A stretch of 64,000 bases of DNA from Oleidesulfovibrio alaskensis DSM 16109 (GTDB lineage: Bacteria; Desulfobacterota; Desulfovibrionia; Desulfovibrionales; Desulfovibrionaceae), in assembly GCF_000482745.1 (NCBI RefSeq), contig NZ_AXWQ01000004.1, positions 248,001 through 312,000 on the forward strand, in the 5' to 3' direction. A program made the position numbers and the translations under genes. The notes under the pieces are model-generated. The model ran no database searches and was not told the DNA's origin. It worked only from the letters and a program-made list of their open reading frames with translations. Below, in pieces: positions 26,339 to 34,934 of this stretch (position 1 is its first letter; each line of letters begins with the position of its first letter).

Positions 26339-26405
26339 CACGTCCAGACAACCGACGGAATCCGCCTCTTGCAGGCACATCATACTTAACAACAACGGTG
26401 GTACA

Positions 26406-28061
26406 ATGCGCGCAAAAAACCATCTGCAGACGGCACTGAAAGCCGTCGTGGCCGATCTGGAACTCCCGTGGCCCGATAAAGTTTCCATCGAGCCGCCCAA
26501 GGACAAAAAATTCGGCGATCTTGCCGCCAATATCGCACTGGTGCTGGCCAAGCCGGCGGCGATGCCCCCCCGCGAGCTTGCAGCACGCATCACGGAACGC
26601 CTGCAACAGAAATATCCCGAAATATCGGGAGTGGAGATAGCAGGTCCGGGGTTCATCAACGTGACCTATGCGCCTGACTTCTGGCACAGGACAGTGCACA
26701 TGGTGGAACAGGCAGGCGGACGTTTCGGCAGTGTGAACGTGGGCAACGGGCGCAAAGTGCAGATCGAATATGTTTCCGCAAACCCCACAGGTCCTCTGCA
26801 CATCGGCCACGGCCGCGGAGCCGCCATAGGCGACAGTCTGGCGCGCATGATGCGCTTTGCCGGTTTTGAAACCAGCACCGAATACTACATCAACGATGCA
26901 GGACGCCAGATGCTGCTACTGGGGGCCTCTGTCTACTACCGGGCAAAGCAGATCAAAGGTCTGGATGTGGCGGAACCGGAAGAATATTACCGCGGTGACT
27001 ACATACGCGACATTGCGTCGGAAGTGCTCGGCTTTACTCCCGACCTGCTGGAAAAACCCGAAGAAGAAGCGCTTGCCGTCTGCCAGAAATACGCCGTCGA
27101 CACCATAATGGCCGGTATCCGGCAGGATCTTGCCGACTTCTCCGTCAGCCACGATGTCTGGTTTTCCGAAAAATCGCTGGTGGAAACAGGTGCCGTGGAC
27201 AAGACATTCGACAGGCTGCGCCGGTCCGGTCTTGCCTATGAAGAAGACGGAGCCCTGTGGTTCCGGACCACTGATTTCGGCGATGACAAAAACCGAGTCC
27301 TGAAGAAATCCAACGGCTATCTGACATACTTTGCGTCCGACATCGCCTACCACGACAACAAATATGACCGCGGGTTCGACCTGTGCGTCGACATATGGGG
27401 CGCCGACCACCACGGCTATGTTCCGCGCATGCGCGCCGCCGTACAGGCGCTGGGCAAACCGGCAGACAGCTTCGATGTCATTCTGGTGCAGCTTGTCAAC
27501 CTGCTGCGCAACGGTGAACAGGTGGCCATGTCCACCCGCGCCGGTGAATTCGAAACCCTTGCCGATGTGGTCAAGGAAGTAGGCGCCGATGCCGCGCGCT
27601 TCATGTTTCTGTCGCGCAAAAGCGACAGCTCGCTGGACTTTGACCTTGAACTGGTCAAGCAGCGCTCCATGGACAACCCCGTGTACTACGTCCAGTATGC
27701 GCACGCCCGCATATGTTCCGTGCTGCGCAAAGCCGCAGAAAGGGGCACCACGCCTGAGACGCATTCGGACGAAGAACTGCTGAAGCCCCTCGTGCATGCC
27801 GACGAAATCGACATGCTGCGTCTGGTCGACCGGTTCGAAGATACGGTGGAGGCTGCCGCAACCAGTCTGAGCGTGCACCATATCAGCTACTATCTGCAGG
27901 AGCTTGCAAGCGCGCTGCACCGCTTTTACGCCAACCATCCGGTGCTCAACGCTCCGGATGAACAGATTCTCAAAGCACGGCTTGCTCTGCTGCGTGCTGT
28001 GGCACAGGTTCTGCGCAACGGGCTGGACCTGCTTGGTGTCAGCGCGCCCGAGGCAATGTAG
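26406..28061 (+). CDS. argS: Arginyl-tRNA synthetase
   Basis: The 551-residue class I synthetase has an N-terminal Add-1 domain and the HIGH motif in NPTGPLHIGHGRGAAIGD. A KMSKS-equivalent AMSTRAGEFETL and a C-terminal DALR anticodon domain (VYYVQYAHARICSVLRKA and beyond) follow. It charges tRNA-Arg. The degenerate KMSK loop is usual for ArgS. It is followed after 37 bases by the SPOR protein. Confidence 0.96.
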   Translation: MRAKNHLQTALKAVVADLELPWPDKVSIEPPKDKKFGDLAANIALVLAKPAAMPPRELAARITERLQQKYPEISGVEIAGPGFINVTYAPDFWHRTVHMVEQAGGRFGSVNVGNGRKVQIEYVSANPTGPLHIGHGRGAAIGDSLARMMRFAGFETSTEYYINDAGRQMLLLGASVYYRAKQIKGLDVAEPEEYYRGDYIRDIASEVLGFTPDLLEKPEEEALAVCQKYAVDTIMAGIRQDLADFSVSHDVWFSEKSLVETGAVDKTFDRLRRSGLAYEEDGALWFRTTDFGDDKNRVLKKSNGYLTYFASDIAYHDNKYDRGFDLCVDIWGADHHGYVPRMRAAVQALGKPADSFDVILVQLVNLLRNGEQVAMSTRAGEFETLADVVKEVGADAARFMFLSRKSDSSLDFDLELVKQRSMDNPVYYVQYAHARICSVLRKAAERGTTPETHSDEELLKPLVHADEIDMLRLVDRFEDTVEAAATSLSVHHISYYLQELASALHRFYANHPVLNAPDEQILKARLALLRAVAQVLRNGLDLLGVSAPEAM

Positions 28062-28098
28062 CCGCTACCGGCATTATCCGTAACCTTCAGGCATCCGC

Positions 28099-28797
28099 AT
28101 GAGCTTCAGCATCCGCAGTGAAAAAGGGTCCGCCGGCGCACGCCGGTTCATTATAGAAATGACCGCAGGCAAATTTGCGCTTGTCTGTTTTCTGCTGCTG
28201 TTCGGCTTCAGCTGGATGTTCACTTTCGGCGTCATGCTCGGGCGCGGGTTCAACCCCGAAGAATCCGTGCCCGCGCTGGCGCGTGTCATGCCTTCGCCGG
28301 ATACGGCCGATGTATTGCCCGCCACACTGGATAACGAAGATGATGCAGATAAGGATGCGGCGGACAACGGCATTATAAAAACAGAAGAGCTGAACCTTCT
28401 GCGCTCGTTACGCAGCAGAGACGAGCACCAGCCGGCGCAGCGGCGGACGCCTCCGCGTCCTGCGGCGCCGGAACAGGCTTCCGCTGCGCCTGCGGCACCC
28501 CGGAAGGTACCGGCTACCGCCGTACGCAGCGTACCGCCGGACAGCATCCGCTACCGGTATCTGTATCAGGTGGCATCGCTGCAGGACGCTGCGGCGGCGC
28601 ACCGTTTTGCCGAACATCTGCAGGAGTCGGGCATCAGCGCCGGTGTGGAGCGCGTAAACACCAGCAAAGGGGTCTGGCACAGAATTAATGTGACACTGAG
28701 CGGCACCACTGAAGAAGCTCAGGCACTCAGACGCAGACTGGCCACTCTGGGTATCAGGCAACCTCTTTTGAAAGAACAGGAAACCATTTCTGATTAA
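28099..28797 (+). CDS. SPOR-domain membrane protein
   Basis: The 232-residue protein has one N-terminal transmembrane segment (FALVCFLLLFGFSWMFTFGV), a long Pro/Ala-rich linker (residues ~110-145) and a C-terminal SPOR domain (YLYQVASLQDAAAAHRFAEH ... VWHRINVTLSG). SPOR domains bind denuded peptidoglycan at the division septum. It lies 37 bases after argS and may be cotranscribed with it. The ribosome site is weak. Confidence 0.85.
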   Translation: MSFSIRSEKGSAGARRFIIEMTAGKFALVCFLLLFGFSWMFTFGVMLGRGFNPEESVPALARVMPSPDTADVLPATLDNEDDADKDAADNGIIKTEELNLLRSLRSRDEHQPAQRRTPPRPAAPEQASAAPAAPRKVPATAVRSVPPDSIRYRYLYQVASLQDAAAAHRFAEHLQESGISAGVERVNTSKGVWHRINVTLSGTTEEAQALRRRLATLGIRQPLLKEQETISD

Positions 28798-28822
28798 CAA
28801 GCAATCTGAACCCGTTATCAGG

Positions 28823-28850
28823 TTGACGTAAGAGCGCACTTACATGTAGT
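28823..28850 (+). promoter_or_regulatory. Possible sigma-70 promoter of the mla operon
   Basis: TTGACG (28823-28828) is followed after 16 bases by TGTAGT (28845-28850), 36 bases before the mlaE start. The -10 is imperfect. Confidence 0.4.
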
Positions 28851-28885
28851 TCTATCAACTCCATCTTTCAGTGAGCGAGAGACAT

Positions 28886-29698
28886 ATGCAAACAGGCACT
28901 TCTGCATCAGGACTGACCGCCCCCTTACAACAGCTCGGGCGCAATACTCTCCGGTTTATCGGAGAGCTTGGCGCGGTGCTGCTTTTTTTTCTTGATGCAG
29001 TCCGTCATATATTCATAGCTTCCCGCCTGTTCCGCAAGGTTGTCCAGCAGGTGTATTTCATCGGCTCCAAGTCGCTGTTTGTCATTGCCCTTATCGGCAT
29101 TTTCACCGGCATGGTTCTGGGGCTGCAGGGCTACTACACTCTGGTCAAATTCGGCTCTGAAGGCTTGCTGGGGGCGGCTGTGGCGCTTACGCTCATCCGT
29201 GAACTGGGGCCGGTGCTTACGGCAATCATGGTCACAGGTCGCGCAGGTTCTGCCATGGCGGCCGAAATCGGCGTCATGCGCATATCCGACCAGATAGATG
29301 CGCTGGAGGTCATGGACGTCCCGCCCATGGGATACCTTGTCACTCCGCGGCTTCTCGCCTCACTCATCGTGTTTCCCATGCTTACGGCGCTGTTCAACAC
29401 CATAGGCATCATAGGCGGATATCTGACCGGCGTTGTGCTGCTGGGCATCAACTCCGGTGTCTACTTTTACCGCATAGACAGCAGTGTGGGCTGGTCAGAT
29501 GTGAGCGGCGGCTTTTTAAAAACCATGGTTTTCGCGGTGATAGTGTCCATTATAAGCTGTTATCAGGGCTATTTCACGCATATGCGTAAAGACGGCATGG
29601 GGCCGGAGGGCGTCAGCAACTCCACCACATCGGCCGTGGTGATGTCCTGTGTGCTCGTTCTGGTTTCAGACTATGTCCTGACCTCATTCCTGCTGTAG
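28886..29698 (+). CDS. mlaE: MlaE-type ABC transporter permease
   Basis: The 270-residue membrane protein has the MlaE/YrbE signature: IALIGIFTGMVLGLQGYY, ALTLIRELGPVLTAIMVTGR and AAEIGVMRISDQIDALEVMD. It is the permease of the Mla system, which moves phospholipids between outer and inner membranes. The ATG at 28886 is preferred over the upstream GTG at 28871 because GAGCGAGAGAC precedes it. It is the first gene of mlaE-F-D-C-A. Confidence 0.93.
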   Translation: MQTGTSASGLTAPLQQLGRNTLRFIGELGAVLLFFLDAVRHIFIASRLFRKVVQQVYFIGSKSLFVIALIGIFTGMVLGLQGYYTLVKFGSEGLLGAAVALTLIRELGPVLTAIMVTGRAGSAMAAEIGVMRISDQIDALEVMDVPPMGYLVTPRLLASLIVFPMLTALFNTIGIIGGYLTGVVLLGINSGVYFYRIDSSVGWSDVSGGFLKTMVFAVIVSIISCYQGYFTHMRKDGMGPEGVSNSTTSAVVMSCVLVLVSDYVLTSFLL

Positions 29699-29710
29699 GA
29701 TATGCATACC

Positions 29711-30532
29711 ATGAAACAGACACAGAGATGGGACATCGGTCTGCACGACCTGACGCTGGGCTACGGGGACTCCGTGGTGCTCGACAAGCTGAACGCCACC
29801 CTGCCAGCCGGAAAGATCTCCGTCATACTGGGGGGGTCCGGCTGCGGCAAATCGACATTGCTGCGACACATTCTGGGCCTGAACAAACCCAAGAAAGGCA
29901 ATGTGCTGCTGGGCGGCAAAGACCTGTTCAGCCTGAGCGGCAAAGAGTTCCGCAGACTGCGCAGACGCATGGGCGTGCTTTTTCAGGACGGTGCCCTGCT
30001 GGGGTCACTGACTCTGGGCGACAATGTGGCGCTGCCGCTTGCAGAGCACACAGCGCTGGACAAGGACACCATAAACACCATTGTCCGGCACAAACTTTCA
30101 CTGGTCGGGCTGGCTGACTTTGCCCATTATTACCCCAGCCAGCTTTCAGGCGGCATGCGCAAACGTGCAGGTCTGGCGCGGGCCATAGTAATGGATCCGC
30201 CCATATTGCTGTGCGACGAGCCCACTTCGGGGCTGGACCCGATCAATGCCGCGCAGATGGACGCCCTGTTGCTGGAAATGAAAAAACGCTTTCCCGACAT
30301 GACAATTGTCGTGGTAAGCCATGATCTGCAAAGTCTCGACTCCATTGCCGACTATGTGCTTGTACTCAACGAAAAACACGCTGTGTACGAAGGCGACCTG
30401 CAGACATTACGCCAGAGCGAAGACCCTTTTCTCCGGCAGTTTCTTGACCGGAAGGCCGGAGCGCCGCAAAGCGTTGACGCTCCTCTGGGCGAAACAGTAC
30501 GTAAAGCGCTGGCCGACTGGCTGGACAGCTAA
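29711..30532 (+). CDS. mlaF: MlaF-type ABC transporter ATPase
   Basis: The 273-residue ATPase has Walker A GGSGCGKSTLLRHI, Q-loop VLFQDGALLGSLT, signature LSGGMRKRAGLARA and Walker B ILLCDEPTSGLDP. It energises the MlaE permease. I place the start at the second ATG (29711), about 10 bases after AGGA; an ATG at 29702 is only one base from that site. The gap to mlaE is 12 bases. Confidence 0.93.
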   Translation: MKQTQRWDIGLHDLTLGYGDSVVLDKLNATLPAGKISVILGGSGCGKSTLLRHILGLNKPKKGNVLLGGKDLFSLSGKEFRRLRRRMGVLFQDGALLGSLTLGDNVALPLAEHTALDKDTINTIVRHKLSLVGLADFAHYYPSQLSGGMRKRAGLARAIVMDPPILLCDEPTSGLDPINAAQMDALLLEMKKRFPDMTIVVVSHDLQSLDSIADYVLVLNEKHAVYEGDLQTLRQSEDPFLRQFLDRKAGAPQSVDAPLGETVRKALADWLDS

Positions 30533-30564
30533 CCGCAACCTTTTGTGAAGCGCACGGGAAAAGT

Positions 30565-31011
30565 ATGAACAAGTACACAAAAGAAACCTCCGTCGGCATT
30601 TTTGTGCTCATCGGCCTTCTGTGCCTCGGGTACGTCACCGTCAAGCTGGGAAAAATGGAAGTATTTTCCAGTGAAGGATATACCGTTCAGGCCCGCTTCA
30701 CGTCCGTGACCGGTCTGCGGGTAGGAGCCGACGTTGAAATTTCCGGCGTGCCTGTCGGCAAGGTCAGCGGCATCAATCTTGACCAGATGGACAACGTGGC
30801 GGTGGTCAGTCTGAGGCTGCGCCCCGATGTTGAGTTATCGGAAGACACCATCGCATCCGTCAAGACCAGCGGACTTATCGGCGACAAGTATGTAAAGCTG
30901 TCACCCGGCGGTGCCATGGACCTGCTGAAAGAGGGTGACGAGATACTGGAAACCGAATCGGCTCTGGATATTGAAGAATTAATCAGCAAATACGTGTTCG
31001 GAAAGGTGTAA
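30565..31011 (+). CDS. mlaD: MlaD-type MCE-domain lipid-binding protein
   Basis: The 148-residue protein has an N-terminal membrane anchor (VGIFVLIGLLCLGYVTVKLG) and one MCE domain (FTSVTGLRVGADVEISGVPV ... SGLIGDKYVKLSPGG). MlaD forms a hexameric ring on MlaE and shuttles phospholipid to MlaC. Length fits the short MlaD class. It sits 32 bases after mlaF and one base before mlaC. Confidence 0.93.
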   Translation: MNKYTKETSVGIFVLIGLLCLGYVTVKLGKMEVFSSEGYTVQARFTSVTGLRVGADVEISGVPVGKVSGINLDQMDNVAVVSLRLRPDVELSEDTIASVKTSGLIGDKYVKLSPGGAMDLLKEGDEILETESALDIEELISKYVFGKV

Positions 31012-31012
31012 C

Positions 31013-31660
31013 ATGCTTGCAATGCGTTCCGTTTTCACCAGAAGCCTTCTGGCGTTTGTTTTCTGTACCGGGCTGCTTTGCACCGCCCCGCAGGCGCAGG
31101 CGGCAGACCCCGGCGAAGAAGCGCGGGAAGCTCTCAGACACAACGTTGACGGTATCATAACGTTGCTGTCCTCGGCGGAGTTCAAAGACCCGCAGACCAG
31201 ACCTCAAGTTCGCGGCGAAATTGAGGCGCTTATCCGCCAGAGCTTTGATTATGAAGAATTCGCCATGCGGACCGTCGGACCGCGCTGGCGGTCTTTCAAT
31301 GACGACCAGCGTCACCGCTTTGCAGAAGCCTTCGCCGCACTGCTCCGGTCGTCATACATGGATCAGCTGGAAAGCTACAACGGCGAGAAGGTGGAATATG
31401 CGGACGAAAGGGCTTCTTCTGACGGAAGCCGCGTAGAGGTGCAGACATTCATTGTACAGCCCGATAAAAAAATTCCCGTGGCATACCGCATGTTGCATAA
31501 AGACCGCTGGGTAGTATACGATGTTCTTGTGGAAGGCATCAGTCTGGTAAAAAACTACCGGACACAGTTTCAGGAACTGCTGCGCAAGGAATCTCCTGAC
31601 GAACTTATAACGCGTATCATTGCCAAGGCCGAAGAAGTCGGCAGGGCAAACGGCAACTGA
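31013..31660 (+). CDS. mlaC: MlaC-type periplasmic phospholipid carrier
   Basis: The 215-residue protein has a signal peptide (SLLAFVFCTGLLCTAPQAQA) and the Ttg2D/MlaC domain with SFDYEEFAMRTVGPRWRSF and VVYDVLVEGISLVKNYRTQF. It carries phospholipids across the periplasm between MlaA and MlaFED. Its start follows AAAGGTGTAAC at the mlaD stop. Confidence 0.92.
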   Translation: MLAMRSVFTRSLLAFVFCTGLLCTAPQAQAADPGEEAREALRHNVDGIITLLSSAEFKDPQTRPQVRGEIEALIRQSFDYEEFAMRTVGPRWRSFNDDQRHRFAEAFAALLRSSYMDQLESYNGEKVEYADERASSDGSRVEVQTFIVQPDKKIPVAYRMLHKDRWVVYDVLVEGISLVKNYRTQFQELLRKESPDELITRIIAKAEEVGRANGN

Positions 31661-31694
31661 TACTGCGTCACCAGAAACGAGCAAAGAGGCATAT

Positions 31695-32543
31695 ATGAAA
31701 AGGGGAGTTTTTACCGGTCTTGCAGCAATAATGCTGCTTGCCGCGGTCTGCACGGCACAGGCGGCACCGGTATCACAGGGGGAACTGGTGACGCCTGAGC
31801 GCCTTGAAAAAGCGCAGATGGCTCCCGATGCCCGGGATGCGGCTCTTGCACAGCAAGAAGAAGAATTTCTGCTTGTTCTCAACAGAGACAATATCGACCC
31901 TGAGTTCGAAGACTACGGAACAGAGACATCTTCTGTTCATGTGGCCGACCCCATTGAAGGCTGGAACCGTTTCTGGTTCGGCTTCAATGACTGGTTCTAT
32001 AATAATCTCGCCGATCCGGTCTGGCGCGGGTACGCTTATGTCACCCCCAGCGAACTGAGAACCGGTGCCGACAACTTTTTCCGCAACCTCGCCTACCCTG
32101 TCCGGTTCATCAACTGCATTCTGCAGGGCAAATTTGTGGCTGCCGGAGTGGAAACATCGCGGTTCATTGTCGACAGCACCATCGGCGTGGGCGGTCTCAT
32201 GCAGCCCTCACGCGCCAAGAAGCCCCTTGTAGAACCCGACAGAGAAGACTTCGGGCAAACCTTGGGATATTGGGGAGTCGGTGAAGGTTTCTACATCGTA
32301 TGGCCATTTCTGGGACCATCGACGCTGCGAGACAGTGGCGGTCTGGTGGCCGATGCCGTCACTCACCCGCTGTACTATGTTACGCCCATGTGGCACGGAT
32401 TTGCTCTGGCAGGGTACGATCAGCTGAACAAGTTCGGCGGCGTATATGACAACTACATGGCCATCAAGGCACCTGCGCTGGCCCCCTACACCGCCATACG
32501 CGATGCATATATCCAGACGCGGCGAAGCCGCATTGCGCGGTAA
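31695..32543 (+). CDS. mlaA: MlaA (VacJ) outer-membrane lipid-asymmetry protein
   Basis: The 282-residue protein has a signal peptide (GVFTGLAAIMLLAAVCTAQA). The VacJ domain follows, with DPIEGWNRFWFGFNDWFY, NFFRNLAYPVRFINCILQG, EDFGQTLGYWGVGEGFYIVW and GPSTLRDSGG. A Cys lies in the signal end, but the residue before it is Val, so the lipobox is imperfect and lipidation is uncertain. The ATG at 31695 follows AAGAGG; the longer frame overlaps mlaC. Last gene of the operon. Confidence 0.93.
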   Translation: MKRGVFTGLAAIMLLAAVCTAQAAPVSQGELVTPERLEKAQMAPDARDAALAQQEEEFLLVLNRDNIDPEFEDYGTETSSVHVADPIEGWNRFWFGFNDWFYNNLADPVWRGYAYVTPSELRTGADNFFRNLAYPVRFINCILQGKFVAAGVETSRFIVDSTIGVGGLMQPSRAKKPLVEPDREDFGQTLGYWGVGEGFYIVWPFLGPSTLRDSGGLVADAVTHPLYYVTPMWHGFALAGYDQLNKFGGVYDNYMAIKAPALAPYTAIRDAYIQTRRSRIAR

Positions 32544-32556
32544 AAAACAGCATCAC

Positions 32557-32580
32557 AGGGGCGCTCAGGCGCCCCTTTTT
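32557..32580 (+). terminator. Terminator of the mla operon
   Basis: Stem GGGGCGC/GCGCCCC with a 4-base loop followed by TTTTT, just after mlaA. Confidence 0.92.
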
Positions 32581-32674
32581 CATGACCTGTTTTTTTCCGG
32601 CCGCGCAACGCGGGCTTGTCCGCATGCGCCGTAAACCTGTCTGCCCTGCTGTCCCTACCGTACCCGTACCTGAA

Positions 32675-32708
32675 AAAACGCCCCGCAGCCGGACAACCGG
32701 CTGCGGGG
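32675..32708 (-). terminator. Minus-strand Rho-independent terminator (distal of a tandem pair)
   Basis: Perfect 12-base arms CCCCGCAGCCGG/CCGGCTGCGGGG (32681-32692, 32697-32708) enclose 4 bases and are followed on the minus strand by C-G-T-T-T-T-T-T. Confidence 0.8.
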
Positions 32709-32714
32709 CAATAC

Positions 32715-32742
32715 AAAAAATCGCAGGGGCACTGCCCCTGCG
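32715..32742 (-). terminator. Minus-strand Rho-independent terminator (proximal of a tandem pair)
   Basis: Perfect 9-base arms CGCAGGGGC/GCCCCTGCG (32722-32730, 32734-32742) with a 3-base loop; on the minus strand they are followed by A then TTTTTT. Confidence 0.8.
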
Positions 32743-33179
32743 ACCCTGCCCTGCGCTTTTCTCTTCCCCGCCGGTACACACGGCCTCAATGTAAAATTTT
32801 CCTGCACACTTCCGGTCCCGTATTGTCCCGCAAACAGAGAGAACTCGGCTCACATCTGTCAGGCCCTGCCAGCAAGCTGCCCCGCACCGCACCCCACGCG
32901 CACCCGCTGCTGCCGGAACATCACAAATATTTCGTTTCCGCAGCCGGTCCACAGCGCACGGGCACACAGGGATTACCGGTCCGGACACTACCGCAAACGT
33001 ACTTCCTGCTGTGGTGTTTTCTTCTCGCCCGATGTCCGGTGCTGCGGCGTGTTGCGGCAAAAAGCCATGCGGTCCGAGCCATAACGCCATGAAAAGCACA
33101 CCCAGCCCTGCCTGGCACAGAACACCGCCTGTGCCGGAATTGCGCAAAAAACAGACCGGCAGATCAAAGACATAACAAT

Positions 33180-33203
33180 GCGGGCTGACCGCAGTCAGCC
33201 CGC
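33180..33203. other. Perfect hairpin without U-tract
   Basis: GCGGGCTGAC/GTCAGCCCGC arms of 10 bases with a 4-base loop. No T tract on either side; role unknown, possibly processing or Rho-independent arrest downstream of the cupin gene. Confidence 0.5.
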
Positions 33204-33348
33204 CAATACGCGTCTAGGGCCATCCATTATCTGATGCAGGCGGCCGCGCACCTGTCTGCAGGCGGAATGAACAACGCACCAAACGGCTGCCCCGTCATAA
33301 GACACCTGCATCACCGGTCCCCCCCGCTATTCCGGTTGCCCTTTCCCG

Positions 33349-33666
33349 CTAGATGGGCGGGGCAATAGTTACAAGCACCTTCATGTCCGTGACAGCGCGC
33401 ACGCCGTGCGGAGTACTTATAGGTGCCACCAGCACCGCTCCGCGTGGTGCGGGAATCACTGCATCACCGTCGCCCACAAACTCGCCTTCACCTTCGAGGA
33501 CCACGATATTCAGTTCGCCCTCGATATTATGGCTGTGCACGGGCAGTTCCTGTCCGGCCTTGAACGTAAAGCTGACTATCTTGAAATTTTCCGACTCGTG
33601 GACCAGTTCCATGACAAACCGCTGATCGTCAAAGCGGACAGCTTCAAGCAGATTGTGACTCTTCAT
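33349..33666 (-). CDS. Single-domain cupin protein
   Basis: The 105-residue protein shows a cupin fold pattern: PVHSHNIEGELNIVVLEGEG (motif 1, HxH...E) and PISTPHGVRA (motif 2 with His). It probably binds a metal ion; the ligand or substrate is unknown. The start at 33666 follows GGAGGCACAT; an in-frame Met lies 4 codons upstream. It is divergent from the LysO-like genes. Confidence 0.85.
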   Translation of the reverse strand: MKSHNLLEAVRFDDQRFVMELVHESENFKIVSFTFKAGQELPVHSHNIEGELNIVVLEGEGEFVGDGDAVIPAPRGAVLVAPISTPHGVRAVTDMKVLVTIAPPI

Positions 33667-33855
33667 ATGTGCCTCCATGGCTCTGCCGGCTCCGGCAGCT
33701 GGCGGAATGTCCTGCTGCAGCAGACCGGCATCTGTCTGTACCTGAACAATAGTCCCTGCCGCTGAAGACCGGCGTGACCCACGTCAAAAAAGAGTCTGCT
33801 TTATGCGGCAACCGCAAAAAAACACCGTGAAACACCGGAACATCCTGTTATTACA

Positions 33856-33868
33856 GAATTGACAATTC
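33856..33868. promoter_or_regulatory. Palindrome overlapping a consensus -35 upstream of lysO-like genes
   Basis: GAATTGACAATTC is a perfect odd palindrome that contains TTGACA (33859-33864). The matching -10 region (A-T-A-C-C-G, 16 bases on) is poor. It could be a repressor site over the promoter of the exporter genes; it only loosely resembles half of an ArgR box. Confidence 0.4.
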
Positions 33869-33921
33869 ATGTCCGCCCAGATACCGCTTTGTTTTTATCA
33901 CCTTTAACCTACGGACAAGAC

Positions 33922-34206
33922 ATGCTAACAGAAGTAGGCTTCATCGCCCTTGGCATTCCGCTGGGGCTTGTGCTGCGCAAGCGCGAAGCCGTGGTAAAGG
34001 CCGTGGACAAACTGACAATGTGGGCCATCTACACCCTGCTGTTTCTGCTGGGAGTATCGCTGGGCACCGACCAGAACATAGTCTCGCAGGCGGCGGGAAT
34101 CGGTGCCAAAGCCCTGCTGATAAGCACCGGTTGCGTTGCAGGCAGTGCCGCGGCCGCGTGGTTTCTGGGCAGGTTCATCCTGCGCGGAGGCTTTGATGAA
34201 AGGTAG
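33922..34206 (+). CDS. LysO-like exporter, N-terminal part (split gene)
   Basis: The 94-residue membrane protein (TEVGFIALGIPLGLVLRKRE, then TMWAIYTLLFLLGVSLG) matches the N-terminal half of LysO/DUF340 lysine exporters, which in E. coli are one ~300-residue chain. Its stop codon lies 11 bases inside the next gene, which supplies the C-terminal part. The ATG at 33922 has only a weak ribosome site; a TTG start further upstream is less likely. Confidence 0.75.
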   Translation: MLTEVGFIALGIPLGLVLRKREAVVKAVDKLTMWAIYTLLFLLGVSLGTDQNIVSQAAGIGAKALLISTGCVAGSAAAAWFLGRFILRGGFDER

Positions 34207-34798
34207 CCTGATTATTCTGGCTTTTTTTATAGCCGGTGCTCTGCTGGGATATTCCGGTATCACACCGGAAGTTCTCTCCAGCGATACCGTTTCCGCGTAC
34301 GCGCTGTACTTTCTGCTTTTCATCGTGGGGGTGGGCATAGGGTTCGACACCCGCTGCTGGCGCATACTGCGCGAGATGCACATAAAGGTACTTCTGGTAC
34401 CCGTGTTCATCATGCTCGGCACATTTGCCGGAGCGCTGGCCACGGCCCCTTTCATTCCCGGCCACAGCATCCGCGATGTGCTGGCTGTGGGGGCGGGGTT
34501 CGGCTATTACAGCCTGTCCAGCATCATGATTTCACAAATGGGTGACACAGTTCTCGGGTCCATCGCACTGCTTTCAAATATCATCAGAGAACTGATAACA
34601 CTGCTTGCCGCGCCGCTTCTTGTAAGGTATTTCGGCAAATTAGGCCCGCTTGCCAGCGGCGGAGCCACAGCCATGGACACCACCCTGCCGATAATCACCC
34701 GCTTCTCCGGCGAACGATACGGCATCATTGCAGTATTCAGCGGCATGTTTCTTACCGTTGCAGTGCCATTTATGGTATCCGCCATAATGAGCTGGTAA
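34196..34798 (+). CDS. LysO-like exporter, C-terminal part (split gene)
   Basis: The 200-residue membrane protein (SLIILAFFIAGALLGYSGI, VGVGIGFDTRC, GFGYYSLSSIMISQM, NIIRELITLLAAPLLVRYF, MDTTLPIITRFSGERYG) is the conserved core of the LysO family, exporters of L-lysine and toxic analogues. It starts at an ATG with GGAGGCTTTG upstream and overlaps the preceding gene by 11 bases in another frame. The pair therefore encodes a two-chain exporter rather than a simple broken gene. Confidence 0.82.
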   Translation: MKGSLIILAFFIAGALLGYSGITPEVLSSDTVSAYALYFLLFIVGVGIGFDTRCWRILREMHIKVLLVPVFIMLGTFAGALATAPFIPGHSIRDVLAVGAGFGYYSLSSIMISQMGDTVLGSIALLSNIIRELITLLAAPLLVRYFGKLGPLASGGATAMDTTLPIITRFSGERYGIIAVFSGMFLTVAVPFMVSAIMSW

Positions 34799-34860
34799 CC
34801 GCAGCGTATGTCCCGTGGTGTTTTCCGGCATGATTGCAGCCATACTCCTGCCCGTGCACA

Positions 34861-34890
34861 TTGACAACCGGCTGCAAAATGAGCCATTAT
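34861..34890 (+). promoter_or_regulatory. Sigma-70-like promoter of the amino-acid ABC operon
   Basis: Consensus TTGACA (34861-34866) and CATTAT (34885-34890) separated by 18 bases, 44 bases before the substrate-binding protein start. Confidence 0.55.
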
Positions 34891-34934
34891 ACATTTTTGT
34901 CTACTCCGGCAGAACACACAAAAGGAGAATGAGG

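Larger units (their letters stand above)
32581..33348. other. Large intergenic region with tandem minus-strand terminators
   Basis: No coding region is convincing in this 768-base gap. Open frames on both strands (for example 32616-33092 + and 32464-33147 -) lack domain similarity and run through the hairpins. The gap contains two terminator-like hairpins for minus-strand RNA (32675-32708 and 32715-32742) and a third perfect hairpin near 33180-33203. Confidence 0.5.

Noticed and set aside
26406..28061. ArgS as defective because KMSKS reads AMSTRAG
   Set aside because: Degenerate KMSK motifs are usual in arginyl-tRNA synthetases; the rest of the protein is full length.
32464..33147. A 227-codon minus-strand frame in the mla-cupin gap
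   Set aside because: It would have to be transcribed through two strong minus-strand terminators and end inside mlaA; composition is not protein-like.
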